A DNA stretch of 64,000 bases from Pandoraea pneumonica (lineage in GTDB: Bacteria; Pseudomonadota; Gammaproteobacteria; Burkholderiales; Burkholderiaceae), in NCBI RefSeq assembly GCF_902459645.1, contig NZ_CABPSK010000002.1:992001-1056000 (forward strand), given 5' to 3'. This document shows, piece by piece, positions 25,333-34,089 of the stretch. How positions within the stretch are numbered: the stretch's first letter is position 1; the number at the start of each line of letters is the position of its first letter. The position numbers and the translations under genes were made by a program. Under the pieces are notes generated by a model. That model did no database searches, was not told the DNA's origin, and saw only the letters and a program-made list of their open reading frames with translations.

Positions 25333-26673
25333 ATGGAAATCACCGCTTTGATGAATCGACGGGGCATCACGCCATTTCAATGGCGTGTCATTGCCCTGTG
25401 CTTTTTAATCGTGACGCTCGACGGCTTCGACACAGCCGCCATCGGCTATCTGGCCCCGGCCATTCGCAGCGAATGGGCGATGGCGACAACCAGCCTCGGC
25501 ACGGTCTTCGGCGCCGGACTCGGCGGCCTGATGCTCGGCTGCTTCATCTTCGGACCGCTGGCCGACCGCATCGGCCGCAAGCGTGTGTTGATCGTCTCGG
25601 TGGTGATGTTCTCGCTGGGCAGCATTGCGTCGGCGTACGTCAACAGCCCGACCGAACTCGCGATCATGCGCTTCATTACCGGCATCGGACTCGGCGGTGC
25701 CATGCCCAACGCGATCACGCTTAGCTCGGAATACTGCGCCGAGCGCATTCGATCGCTGCTGGTGACGGCCACGTTCTGCGGCTTCACACTGGGCTTTGCG
25801 ATCGGCGGTGAGATCGTCGCGCAGACGCTGCCGCACATCGGCTGGCGCGGGGTGTTGATCGCGGGTGGCGTGGTGCCGTTGGCGATTGTCCCGGTGCTCA
25901 TGCGCTGGCTGCCAGAGTCGATGCGTTACCTTGCGGCACGCGGCGATCGCGGTGATCAGTTGCTGGCCATCGCGAAGCAGATCGATCCGTCGGTCACGCG
26001 TATCGATCCCGAAGCGGCACCGGCGGGGGCATCCAATTCGGCCGTTGGCGGGCTCTTCACGCGTCAGTATGTGATCGGCACATTGCTGCTGTGGGCCACG
26101 TATTTCTGCACGCTGTGTGCGTTCTACCTGCTCACGAGCTGGCTGCCGCTGGTGGTCAAAGATTCGGGCTACACGCTGGCAGAAGCCGCGCGTATCGGCG
26201 CGATGCTGCCGCTGGGCGGCACCGTCGGCGCGGTGATGATCGGCTTTGCGATGGACCGCACCAGCCCGTATCGCGTATTGGCTGCGTCATACGTGATGGC
26301 AGGCATTGCGTTGTGCATTCTTGGCGCTGTGACGCATCAGTCCGGCTGGCTGATGGTGGTGGTTTTCCTCGCGGGCTTCGGCATTGCCGGGTCGCAGACG
26401 GGTGCGAACGCGCTCACGGCGGCCTACTACCCGACGGCCTCGCGCGCGACCGGCGTGGCATGGGCGCTCGGCGTCGGACGGCTGGGTTCGATTCTCGGTT
26501 CGAGCTTGGGCGGTGTGTTGATCGCCACGGCATCGAGCACGGCGCAGGCGTTCCAGATCGTCGCCATTCCCGCCTTTCTCGCGGCGGGGCTCATGCTCGT
26601 GATGCGTCGTCGCGTGGGCCGCGACGGCGTCGCAACCCCCGGCACGGCGAAGCCCGCAGCGCGCGCGGTCTGA
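25333..26673 (+). CDS. MFS aromatic acid:H+ symporter (AAHS family)
   Basis: A 446-residue inner-membrane permease with twelve predicted helices. The first helix contains LDGFDTAAIGYLAPAIRSEW, with the DGFD motif typical of AAHS transporters such as PcaK and BenK. The loop after helix 2 reads GPLADRIGRKRVL, the MFS signature. A ggagacagac Shine-Dalgarno precedes the ATG. It sits between the class II aldolase-like gene and a porin on the same strand, so it probably imports the aromatic substrate of the dioxygenase. A paralogue lies at 32571. Confidence 0.9.
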   Translation: MEITALMNRRGITPFQWRVIALCFLIVTLDGFDTAAIGYLAPAIRSEWAMATTSLGTVFGAGLGGLMLGCFIFGPLADRIGRKRVLIVSVVMFSLGSIASAYVNSPTELAIMRFITGIGLGGAMPNAITLSSEYCAERIRSLLVTATFCGFTLGFAIGGEIVAQTLPHIGWRGVLIAGGVVPLAIVPVLMRWLPESMRYLAARGDRGDQLLAIAKQIDPSVTRIDPEAAPAGASNSAVGGLFTRQYVIGTLLLWATYFCTLCAFYLLTSWLPLVVKDSGYTLAEAARIGAMLPLGGTVGAVMIGFAMDRTSPYRVLAASYVMAGIALCILGAVTHQSGWLMVVVFLAGFGIAGSQTGANALTAAYYPTASRATGVAWALGVGRLGSILGSSLGGVLIATASSTAQAFQIVAIPAFLAAGLMLVMRRRVGRDGVATPGTAKPAARAV

Positions 26674-26795
26674 TCGGCACCCTTTCCCTTATTGCAGCAC
26701 CCGCCAAGCGTGCGTCCCCCGACGCTCGCGTGGTGTTTCACATCTCACTGGCCGACACAGGCCGGACCACCACAACGCTTCACAGGAGACACACC

Positions 26796-27938
26796 GTGAC
26801 CCACAAGGTACTGCCCGCGCTCGCGCTGGCCGCCGGCTTCGCGTTGGCGCAAACCCCGGCCATGGCGCAAAGCGTCACGCTCTACGGCATTCTCGACACC
26901 GGCGTCGAATATATCTCTCACGCGGGCACCAACAACAGTTCACTCGTGCGCATGCCTGCCAATACCGGCTCGTTGCCGTCGCGCTGGGGCTTGCGTGGCG
27001 ATGAAGATCTGGGGGGCGGTTTGCATGCGCTGTTCATGCTGGAGAACGGCTTCAACGTGCGCGCAGGCGACCTGAATCAAGGCGGGCGCCTGTTCGGCCG
27101 TCAGGCGTGGGTCGGCTTGTCGAATCAGTACGGCACGCTGTCGTTCGGCCGTCAGTATTCGATGACGTTCTGGGTGATGAGCGATGCCGACATTCTCGGC
27201 CCGGACCTCTACGGCAGCGGCTCGCTCGATAGCTACATTCCGAACGCACGCAGCGACAACACGGTGGCGTACAAAGGCGTGTTCAGTGGCCTGACCGTGG
27301 GCGCGACCTACTCGTTCGGACGCGACAGCGGTGGCACGGGCAATTCGCCGGGGCAGGGCACGTGCGCGGGGCAGGTGCCGGGGCAGATGACAAGCTGCCG
27401 CCAAGTCTCCGCGATGCTCAAGTACGACACGCCGTGGTTCGGTGTGGCGGGCGCGTGGGACGAGCAGCGCGGCGGTGCGGGCGCTGCCGCGAGTTTCTTC
27501 AACGGCGCGGCGGCGTTGCCGCTCACGAGTTCTGCCGACAAAGACACACGCTGGCAGTTGAACGGCTATGTGAAGGGCGGTAGCTGGAAGGTGGGCGGGG
27601 GCTGGCTGGGGCGGCGTGTGCAGACGGCGTCGGCAGCGGTGGCCGACGTCAATTCCGACATGTTCTACGTGGGGGCGTTGTATCAGTTCACGCCGTCATT
27701 CGCGGTCGATGGCGAAGTGTTCCGCATGCTCAATGCACGCCAGAACACGCGCGCCACGATGGCGACGGTGCGTGGCACGTACTTCCTGTCGAAGCGCACG
27801 GCGCTCTACACGCAGGTGGGTTATCTCGCCAACAGCGAGCACGCGGCGTATTCCGTGAGCTCGGGCGGTGCAGGCGGGTCGCCCACGCCGGGCACGAATC
27901 AGCTCGGCGTGAACGTGGGCATGCGGCACACGTTCTGA
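26796..27938 (+). CDS. Outer-membrane porin, Burkholderia general type
   Basis: A 380-residue trimeric porin. A signal peptide with cleavage after AMA (before QSVTLYGILDTGVEY) is followed by the strand pattern of Gram-negative porins (SRWGLRGDEDLGGGLHALFM, FGRQAWVGLSNQYGTLSFGR), and the chain ends in the obligatory phenylalanine of HTF. The start is GTG 26796 preceded by aggaga; the frame runs open upstream into the MFS gene. It presumably lets aromatic acids pass the outer membrane for the adjacent AAHS permease. Confidence 0.9.
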   Translation: MTHKVLPALALAAGFALAQTPAMAQSVTLYGILDTGVEYISHAGTNNSSLVRMPANTGSLPSRWGLRGDEDLGGGLHALFMLENGFNVRAGDLNQGGRLFGRQAWVGLSNQYGTLSFGRQYSMTFWVMSDADILGPDLYGSGSLDSYIPNARSDNTVAYKGVFSGLTVGATYSFGRDSGGTGNSPGQGTCAGQVPGQMTSCRQVSAMLKYDTPWFGVAGAWDEQRGGAGAAASFFNGAAALPLTSSADKDTRWQLNGYVKGGSWKVGGGWLGRRVQTASAAVADVNSDMFYVGALYQFTPSFAVDGEVFRMLNARQNTRATMATVRGTYFLSKRTALYTQVGYLANSEHAAYSVSSGGAGGSPTPGTNQLGVNVGMRHTF

Positions 27939-27944
27939 TGACGT

Positions 27945-27965
27945 GCGCCGCATGCCCTGCGGCGC
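27945..27965. terminator. Bidirectional terminator between porin and aldo/keto reductase
   Basis: gcgccgca-N5-tgcggcgc is a perfect 8-bp stem in the 30-bp gap between two convergent genes, 6 bp after the porin stop. It is followed by gcttta on the plus strand. Its position between tail-to-tail genes supports termination in both directions. Confidence 0.6.
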
Positions 27966-27968
27966 GCT

Positions 27969-29018
27969 TTACAGCAAACCGGCTTCGGCCAGTTGGGCAC
28001 GGCGCGGGTCGCCCTGACGCGAGAGCATCCAGCCCGGATACTCGGCGGGCAGGGCGCTCGCGGCGTCGATGGCGGCCAACTCACGCGTATCGAGCGTGAC
28101 GCGGGTGGCGGCGATGTTGTCGTCGAGTTGATCGGTGCGCTTGGCGCCGATGATGACCGTCGAGACCGCCGGTTGATGCAGCAGCCACGCGAGGGCGATC
28201 TGCGCGACCGATACCCCCTTCTCCGTGGCGATGCCGCGCATCACGTCGATGACGTCGTAAGCGCGCTCCACTTCCACTGGCGGGAAGTCGAAGGCTTGGC
28301 GGCGGCTGCCCGCTTCTGCTTGCCCGTCGCGGGTGTACTTGCCCGAAAGCAGGCCGCCCGCGAGCGGGCTCCACACCATGAGGCCCACGTTTTCGCTGCG
28401 CAGCATCGGCACGATTTCACGTTCCAGATCACGTCCGGCGACCGTGTAGTAGGCCTGAAGCGAAGCGAAGCTTGCGAGATTCAACCGAGCGGAGATGCCG
28501 AGCGCCTTAGTGATTTGCCAGGAGGCCCAGTTCGACACGCCGATGTAGCGCACGTCGCCATGACGCACGAGCGTATCGAGTGCCGAGAGCGTTTCTTCGA
28601 TGGGCGTGGCCGGGTCGAAACCGTGCACCTGATACAGATCGATGTGCTCGAGGCCGGTGCGTTTCAGGCTGGCCTTGATGCCGTCCATGATGTGATAGCG
28701 CGACAGGCCGCGCGAGTTCGTGCCTTGCGCGCCGGTCGCACCGAACACTTTGGTCGCGACCACGACGCTGTCGCGCGGCACCTTGAGGTTGCGCAGGGCT
28801 TGGCCGGTCAGAATTTCCGACTGACCTTCCGAATAGACGTCGGCCGTGTCGATGAAGTTGATACCGGCGTCGAGTGCGCGCCCCACGAGGGTGTCGACGT
28901 CGTTCTGCTGCAAATGTCCGATCTTGCTCCACAGCTCGCCCTGACCGCCGAAGGTCATCGTGCCGAGGCACAGTTCCGAGACGAAAAGGCCGGTGTTGCC
29001 GAGTTTTCTTTGTCGCAT
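27969..29018 (-). CDS. Aldo/keto reductase
   Basis: A 349-residue NADPH-dependent oxidoreductase with a TIM-barrel fold. The catalytic tetrad is visible: Asp in FIDTADVYSEGQSE with its Tyr, Lys in VVATKVFG, and His in YQVHGFDP. It opens MRQRKLGNTGLFVSELCLG, the usual AKR start, which fixes the ATG at 29018 although the frame is open 40 residues further. Length and sequence suit the YajO/YghZ-like AKRs. Substrate unknown. It is divergent from an AraC regulator 356 bp away. Confidence 0.9.
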   Translation of the reverse strand: MRQRKLGNTGLFVSELCLGTMTFGGQGELWSKIGHLQQNDVDTLVGRALDAGINFIDTADVYSEGQSEILTGQALRNLKVPRDSVVVATKVFGATGAQGTNSRGLSRYHIMDGIKASLKRTGLEHIDLYQVHGFDPATPIEETLSALDTLVRHGDVRYIGVSNWASWQITKALGISARLNLASFASLQAYYTVAGRDLEREIVPMLRSENVGLMVWSPLAGGLLSGKYTRDGQAEAGSRRQAFDFPPVEVERAYDVIDVMRGIATEKGVSVAQIALAWLLHQPAVSTVIIGAKRTDQLDDNIAATRVTLDTRELAAIDAASALPAEYPGWMLSRQGDPRRAQLAEAGLL

Positions 29019-29108
29019 TGCATTGCTCCGTTGAAGTCGCCACCCGTTGCGCCCAATCATCGGGGGAGACGACTGGCACGGGATGGGATGCATTATGCGT
29101 CGCGGGGC

Positions 29109-29174
29109 ATCAGGCAAGCAGTACCTGTTCCTGCACATTTCCTGCCTGATTCTGCAATGGGCATCCGTATGCCC
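29109..29174. promoter_or_regulatory. Dyads in the AKR/AraC divergent region
   Basis: The 356-bp gap 29019-29374 contains no gene. It holds an inverted repeat atcaggca (29109-29116)/tgcctgat (29143-29150) and a perfect small hairpin gggcat-N4-atgccc (29159-29174). The first dyad is about 90 bp upstream of the AKR start, so it may be the AraC regulator's site. Confidence 0.35.
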
Positions 29175-29374
29175 CGAAATGGAGAGAAATGCGGCGCGAA
29201 ATATGGCGAGGAGATGACGGTCGGGGTGACGTGTGCGCGCGGAAATTGTCAGATTCTCCGGATTTCATGCCCGATCGTGCCGATCCGGCGATGGAGGATC
29301 AGGCAAATTCGTCTGGCGGGCGTATGCTGTGCGTCATTGCTGTCTTGCACGGCTTTGCCTGTGGAGCTTCTCGA

Positions 29375-30346
29375 ATGCATCTGGTCAAAACACAACCACC
29401 GGCGGTCCCTGCGAGCGAGTTTGCCGACGATCCGTCGCGCGCGGCGCGAGATGAGTTGGTGCGATTGCTGGAGCGGGCGACGCACGGGTTAGAGGGCACG
29501 ACGCCCACGGCGGTCGATGGTCTCTTTGTCCACCGGATTCTGCATCCGGGTGGGCCGAAGCCAGCGCTGCAATTACCGGCGTTTGCCGTGATTGCGCAGG
29601 GTGCCAAACGGGTGCAGATCGGCGACGAGAGTTATGCGTACGATCCGATGCACTACATGGTGTCGTCGGTGCACTTGCCGGTGGTCGCGCAAGTGAGCGG
29701 CGCGAGCGAGCATGCGCCGTATCTTGGGCTGCGGCTCGACCTGGCGGTCGACGACGTGACGGCGCTGATTGGCGACGAGCATTTGCCGCCGCCTGCGCCT
29801 GCGCAGAGTGGCCGAGGGATGTACGTCAATCGGCTAGATGCGTTGCTGCTTGATGCGGTGTTGCGGTTGCTGCGTCTGCTCGAGACTCCGCGCGACATTC
29901 CGATTCTGGCGCCGATGATTCGGCGGGAGATCATTTACCGTTTGCTGATGAACGGGCAGGGTGTGTTGCTGCGGCAAATGGCGTTGCAGGATAGCCAGAT
30001 GAATCGCGTGGCCCATGCGGTGCGGTGGTTACGTGAGCATTACACGCAGCCGTTGCGGGTGGAGGCGCTGGCGCAGGAAGTGCACATGAGCGTGTCGTCA
30101 CTGCATCACCACTTCAAGCTGGTGACGGCGATGAGTCCGTTGCAGTATCAGAAGCAACTACGGTTGCAGGAAGCCCGCCGCCTGATCTTCGCAGCGGATA
30201 TCGCGGTCGCCGCGGCGGCGCAGGCGGTTGGCTACGAGAGCGCATCGCAATTCAGCCGCGAATATGCGCGTGTTTTCGGCGACGCACCGCTGCGCGATAA
30301 ACGGAAATGGTTGCAGGACGGGGATGCGGGGGCGGGGGGGCGCTAG
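29375..30346 (+). CDS. AraC-family transcriptional regulator
   Basis: A 323-residue regulator with the AraC_N effector domain (about 50-200; FVHRILHPGGPKPALQLPAF) and a C-terminal double helix-turn-helix (about 215-315; MSVSSLHHHFKLVTAMSPLQ). I start at ATG 29375, preceded by ggag. This AraC subtype commonly activates a divergent oxidoreductase gene, here the aldo/keto reductase. Confidence 0.87.
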   Translation: MHLVKTQPPAVPASEFADDPSRAARDELVRLLERATHGLEGTTPTAVDGLFVHRILHPGGPKPALQLPAFAVIAQGAKRVQIGDESYAYDPMHYMVSSVHLPVVAQVSGASEHAPYLGLRLDLAVDDVTALIGDEHLPPPAPAQSGRGMYVNRLDALLLDAVLRLLRLLETPRDIPILAPMIRREIIYRLLMNGQGVLLRQMALQDSQMNRVAHAVRWLREHYTQPLRVEALAQEVHMSVSSLHHHFKLVTAMSPLQYQKQLRLQEARRLIFAADIAVAAAAQAVGYESASQFSREYARVFGDAPLRDKRKWLQDGDAGAGGR

Positions 30347-30503
30347 AGCGGCCGGGCGGATCATCCCCAAGCCCCCTGATATTAGTTTTCTCAATGCCTG
30401 CGCAAAGTGCGCAAGGATTCCTCAATGAAACAAAGCGTGAAACCTTCCATCCCACAGGAATAGGTGTCGTAGGTCAGCACCAGAAACTAACGGGAGGTTT
30501 TCG

Positions 30504-31157
30504 ATGGCGATGATCGTGGCAGGCCGTTTCACGACGTTCGATCAGGCGAATCTTGTAGCGCGGCGGTTGTACGACCGGGCGTTCCGGCCGACGGATGTTT
30601 CGGTTTTCTTTCTCAATCCAACCGGGCAGCACGCCACCTTCCCGACCGGTGGTGATGTCGACGCCGATGCAGCGGCGCGTCCCGCCGAGAAGGGCGCCGC
30701 ACAGGGCGTCATTGCTGGCGGTGCGTTCGGGCTGGCCGTCGGTGCGTTGCTATTCGTGATTGTGTGGCGATTCTGGCTCGTGCCAGTCGTCGGCATGATG
30801 GCTGGCGCGTACCTGGGCGCGTTTCTCGGGGCATTGCGCCGTTTGCGTGGACGACAGCGCGTTTCGGCCGCACAGGCTGGCATGCGCGATGCGGGGGTGA
30901 TGCTAGCCACGCACGTGAGCGAATCCACCGCAGACACGGCAATCTCGGTATTGCGCGATGCAGGCGCAGCGGCTATCGAGCAGGCGAATGGTGTTTGGGA
31001 GGACGGCGAGTGGCGCGACTTCGATCCGCGTCAGCGCGGGCGTAATGCCGCGGCGACCGATGGCCCGGGCGAGCCGACTGTCGGCGTGGCAGCCAACGAT
31101 CGCTCGGCTACATCGACGCCCCCGCGCGGTCGACCGCGTCGCACCGATTGGCTATAA
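30504..31157 (+). CDS. Hypothetical membrane protein with glycine-zipper-like segment
   Basis: A 217-residue protein I cannot name. Residues 1 to about 40 (AGRFTTFDQANLVARRLYDR) resemble the general-stress-type ferredoxin-like domain that guards against sequence-based typing. Residues 65-110 form one or two Gly/Ala-rich membrane helices (GVIAGGAFGLAVGALLFVIV, MMAGAYLGAFLGAL). Residues 115-165 look like a second copy of the soluble domain (ATHVSESTADTAISVLRDAG), and the tail is disordered and Arg/Pro-rich. An aacgggaggtttt Shine-Dalgarno supports the start. Possibly a stress-response envelope protein. Confidence 0.65.
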   Translation: MAMIVAGRFTTFDQANLVARRLYDRAFRPTDVSVFFLNPTGQHATFPTGGDVDADAAARPAEKGAAQGVIAGGAFGLAVGALLFVIVWRFWLVPVVGMMAGAYLGAFLGALRRLRGRQRVSAAQAGMRDAGVMLATHVSESTADTAISVLRDAGAAAIEQANGVWEDGEWRDFDPRQRGRNAAATDGPGEPTVGVAANDRSATSTPPRGRPRRTDWL

Positions 31158-31203
31158 GCGAATCCGTGTATGCTTTATCGACCTACCTCGCAGGAGGCTC
31201 GCC

Positions 31204-31455
31204 ATGTTGTCGATTCACACCGGTTTCGTCGTATGTCCGACCTGCAAAGCCCGCTTTTCCGTCGCTGCTAGCGAGCCTACCGTGCAAGCCTTGCACGACT
31301 ATCTCCATTCCGATGCGCAGGTGAAATGCCCCACCTGCGACACCGTATTCACGACGGGAAGTGCGAAAAGCAGCATTGAATTCGAACCCGTCAACGACGG
31401 CGTCACGCTCTCGCCGTCTCCCGAGCGGAGCATCGACGGGCTCGATAATCACTGA
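31204..31455 (+). CDS. Small zinc-ribbon-like protein
   Basis: An 83-residue protein with two CxxC pairs (VCPTCKARF at about 10-18 and KCPTCDTVF at about 41-49), which could bind one zinc ion like a zinc ribbon. A perfect aggagg Shine-Dalgarno lies 6 bp before the ATG at 31204. The frame is open upstream into the previous gene, but the ribosome site decides the start. Function unknown. Confidence 0.7.
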   Translation: MLSIHTGFVVCPTCKARFSVAASEPTVQALHDYLHSDAQVKCPTCDTVFTTGSAKSSIEFEPVNDGVTLSPSPERSIDGLDNH

Positions 31456-31472
31456 CGCTGATTAGCCTGCAA

Positions 31473-32420
31473 TTACAGCGGCGTCATCACCGCTTCCCCC
31501 GCCTGATAACGACGCGTGTTCTCGATGAACATGGCGATCGTCGCGGCTTCCGCTTCCGGCGACCGGCCCGCCACGTGCGGGCTTAGCACGATGTTCTGCA
31601 AGTCGATGAGTGCCTTAGGCGGAGACGGCTCGCCCTCGTACACATCGAGCCCAGCACCGGCGATGGTGCCGTTGCGCAGCGCCTCGGCAAGGGCTGCGGT
31701 ATCTACCGCGCTGCCGCGTCCGAGATTCACGAGAAACCCGTGCTTCCCCAGCGCGCGCAACACTTCGGCATTCACCATGTGATGCGTTTCTGCGCCGCCC
31801 GGCGCGGTCACCACAAGGTAGTCGGCCCATTCCGCCAGTGCGACGACGCTTTCGAAATATTCGTAATGCGCAGGCACGTCATCGCGGCGCTTACGGTTGC
31901 GATAGCCAATCTGCATATCGAAGCCTTCGCCGCGCTTGGCGAACTGCTTGCCGACCGCACCCAGCCCCACAATGCCCAGTTTTTTGCCCGACACGCCCGG
32001 TTGCATCGGCAGCGCATCGCGCCACACGCCTTTGCGGCAGGCCGCATCGTATTCAGGGATACGGCGCACGGCGGCCAGCAACAACGCAAAACCTTGATCG
32101 GCCACCGTCGGCGCATTGGCACCGGCACCGTTCACGGCAACGATCTTGCGCGCACGCAATGCATCGAGGTCGAGGTTTTCATAACCCGCACCCAGCGCAC
32201 TCACGAGTTCCGCGTTCGGCAGATGCACCAATTCGGCAGCACTCATCCCGCGCGAACCATTGGTGAGAACGAAGCGAGCCCGGGCACCTTCGTCACCCCA
32301 GCCCTCGGGCGTGGCGTGATGGCTCGGACGGTAAATCACATCGAAATGGGTTTGCAGTTCGGACAACTGCTCAGGATGCATCGGGATAATGACCAGCAGT
32401 GGGGGCAGCGACACCTTCAA
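31473..32420 (-). CDS. D-isomer-specific 2-hydroxyacid dehydrogenase
   Basis: A 315-residue NAD(P)-dependent dehydrogenase. The Rossmann motif GLGAVGKQFAKRGEGF lies near residue 170, and the catalytic Arg (VNLGRGSAVDTAAL), Glu (DVYEGEPSPP) and His (LSPHVAGRSPEA) are present. This places it with glyoxylate/hydroxypyruvate reductases and related D-hydroxyacid dehydrogenases; the exact substrate is not decided. It follows the gentisate-pathway MFS gene on the same strand, 150 bp downstream across a hairpin. Confidence 0.88.
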   Translation of the reverse strand: MKVSLPPLLVIIPMHPEQLSELQTHFDVIYRPSHHATPEGWGDEGARARFVLTNGSRGMSAAELVHLPNAELVSALGAGYENLDLDALRARKIVAVNGAGANAPTVADQGFALLLAAVRRIPEYDAACRKGVWRDALPMQPGVSGKKLGIVGLGAVGKQFAKRGEGFDMQIGYRNRKRRDDVPAHYEYFESVVALAEWADYLVVTAPGGAETHHMVNAEVLRALGKHGFLVNLGRGSAVDTAALAEALRNGTIAGAGLDVYEGEPSPPKALIDLQNIVLSPHVAGRSPEAEAATIAMFIENTRRYQAGEAVMTPL

Positions 32421-32508
32421 TCTCCGGCGGTAGGGTGAAATAGCGCAACGACAGCCGCTACTTTATTCCTATCTGCGACGCTTTGCGCAACGCAGCATCG
32501 CCAGCAGG

Positions 32509-32542
32509 CCTCTCGTTTCGTTGCGTGCAACGTGACGAGAGG
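32509..32542. terminator. Long hairpin between MFS and hydroxyacid dehydrogenase genes
   Basis: cctctcgt (32509-32516) pairs with acgagagg (32535-32542). An inner stem cgttgc/gcaacg (32519-32532) makes one nearly continuous hairpin. It lies 28 bp past the MFS stop codon in the direction of transcription and has no U-run. It could be a terminator, an RNA-processing site or a small palindromic repeat. Confidence 0.45.
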
Positions 32543-32570
32543 CGGTGCCCACTCAACGCTTGCTCACCCC

Positions 32571-33914
32571 TCAGGCGGGGGCTCGCATCGCCAGCGCAGC
32601 TTCGCGATGACGCAGGCGGCCCAACGTCAGCATGGTCACGCCAGCCAACACGGCGGGCACGCCGATAGTGGCGAAGAGCGCTGGCATCGACCACCCCATT
32701 GCCAGCATCGACGCGCCGCCGACCGAACCGACCACCGAGCCCAAACGCCCGACACCGTTCGCCCAGCTCACACCAGTCGCGCGGCAATCCGTCGGATAGA
32801 ACTCCGCCGACAACGCGTTCGCGCCCACTTGTCCGCCCGATACGCAGAACCCCGCCCAGAACACCGCGACCGACGCGAGCACCGGCGAACTTGCGAGTGG
32901 CCCAACCGCAGCAATACACACACCGGCGAGCGCATAGGCACCTGCCAACACGTAGTGCGGATTGAAGCGGTCCATCAGCCAGCCGAGCACAATCGCGCCG
33001 AGCGTCCCACCCACCTGGAACATTGCGGTGACGATCGCCGCATTGCGCAGCGTCAAACCGTTCGTCCGCAACAGCGTCGGCAACCAACTGGAGAGCAGAT
33101 AGATCACCAGCAGGCTCATGAAGAACGTGAGCCAGAAGAGCAGCGTGCCACGCAGCAACGCGGGCTTGAACAAGTGGCCCACCGGCGAAGTCGTCGACGG
33201 CTTCGTCGCCACATTGAACGTCGCACCGCGCAGGTCTTCATTCGGGGCGATACGCTGCAACGACGCCGCAATACGCTCCGCGGACTTGCCTGCCATCACG
33301 AGATAGCGCACCGACTCCGGCAACGCACGCACCAGCACCGCGCCGAGCACGAGCGGCATCACGCCGCCCACGATCAACACCGAACGCCAGCCGAACGCTT
33401 CGATCAGCCCAGCCGAGGCCAGCCCGCCAAACGCGGAACCCAGCGTGAAACCGCAAAACATCGTCGTCACGAGAAACGACCGGCGCGACTCGGGGCAGTA
33501 CTCCGACGTCAACGTAATGGCGTTCGGCATGGCGCCGCCCAGACCCAACCCCGTCAGAAACCGCAGGGCGATCAGTTGCCACAGTTCCATCGACCAAGCC
33601 GACGCGAGACTGGCTAGACCAAAGAACAAGACCGAGAAGATCAGAATCGTCTTGCGTCCGAACTTGTCGGCGAGCGGCCCGAACAAGAACGCCCCCGCCA
33701 TCAGTCCGGCGAGACCTGCGCCAAACAGCGGTGCGAGATGCGCTGGCGTGAGCGACCACTCAGCGCGAATCGCCGGGGCGATGAAGCCGATCGCTGCCGT
33801 GTCGAAGCCGTCGATGGCCACGATCAGGAAGCACAAGACGACGATCATCACTTGAAACGGCGAGATGCGATGCCGATCGATGAACGCAGTAACGTTGATG
33901 GGACTAGCTGGCAT
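32571..33914 (-). CDS. mhbT: MFS aromatic acid:H+ symporter, likely 3-hydroxybenzoate/gentisate importer
   Basis: A 447-residue AAHS-family permease of twelve helices. It has the same DGFD helix as its paralogue (IDGFDTAAIGFIAPAIRAEW), the loop GPLADKFGRKTIL, and the pattern MPNAITLTSEYCPE. It lies downstream of, and on the same strand as, the 3-hydroxybenzoate hydroxylase gene, separated by a 12-bp tandem repeat tract. The MhbT name follows from this context; benzoate or another aromatic acid is possible. Confidence 0.85.
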   Translation of the reverse strand: MPASPINVTAFIDRHRISPFQVMIVVLCFLIVAIDGFDTAAIGFIAPAIRAEWSLTPAHLAPLFGAGLAGLMAGAFLFGPLADKFGRKTILIFSVLFFGLASLASAWSMELWQLIALRFLTGLGLGGAMPNAITLTSEYCPESRRSFLVTTMFCGFTLGSAFGGLASAGLIEAFGWRSVLIVGGVMPLVLGAVLVRALPESVRYLVMAGKSAERIAASLQRIAPNEDLRGATFNVATKPSTTSPVGHLFKPALLRGTLLFWLTFFMSLLVIYLLSSWLPTLLRTNGLTLRNAAIVTAMFQVGGTLGAIVLGWLMDRFNPHYVLAGAYALAGVCIAAVGPLASSPVLASVAVFWAGFCVSGGQVGANALSAEFYPTDCRATGVSWANGVGRLGSVVGSVGGASMLAMGWSMPALFATIGVPAVLAGVTMLTLGRLRHREAALAMRAPA

Positions 33915-33975
33915 GGGGTGTCTCCTCGAAGGTGCCAGAAGCGTCGGGGCAAGCCTGCCGCCGACGCGAATACAT

Positions 33976-34023
33976 CGCGCGCTTATTCGTGCGCTTATTT
34001 GTGTGCTTATTTGTGCGTTTAGT
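33976..34023. repeat. 12-bp tandem repeat upstream of the AAHS permease gene
   Basis: Four copies of a 12-bp unit close to cgtgcgcttatt run from 33976 to 34023: cgcgcgcttatt, cgtgcgcttatt, tgtgtgcttatt, tgtgcgtttagt. A fifth copy is partly recognisable. The tract ends 62 bp upstream of the permease start in an otherwise non-coding gap, so copy-number change would alter promoter or leader length by about one helical turn per unit. Confidence 0.7.
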
Positions 34024-34089
34024 CGCGCAATTTTTTGTTATGTGAACGGTGCTGCGGTTCGGCTTGCGGGGGCGTCGCCGATAGGTCGA

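Noticed and set aside
26091-26795. N-terminal extension of the porin through the MFS gene
   Set aside because: The signal peptide and ribosome site place the start at GTG 26796.
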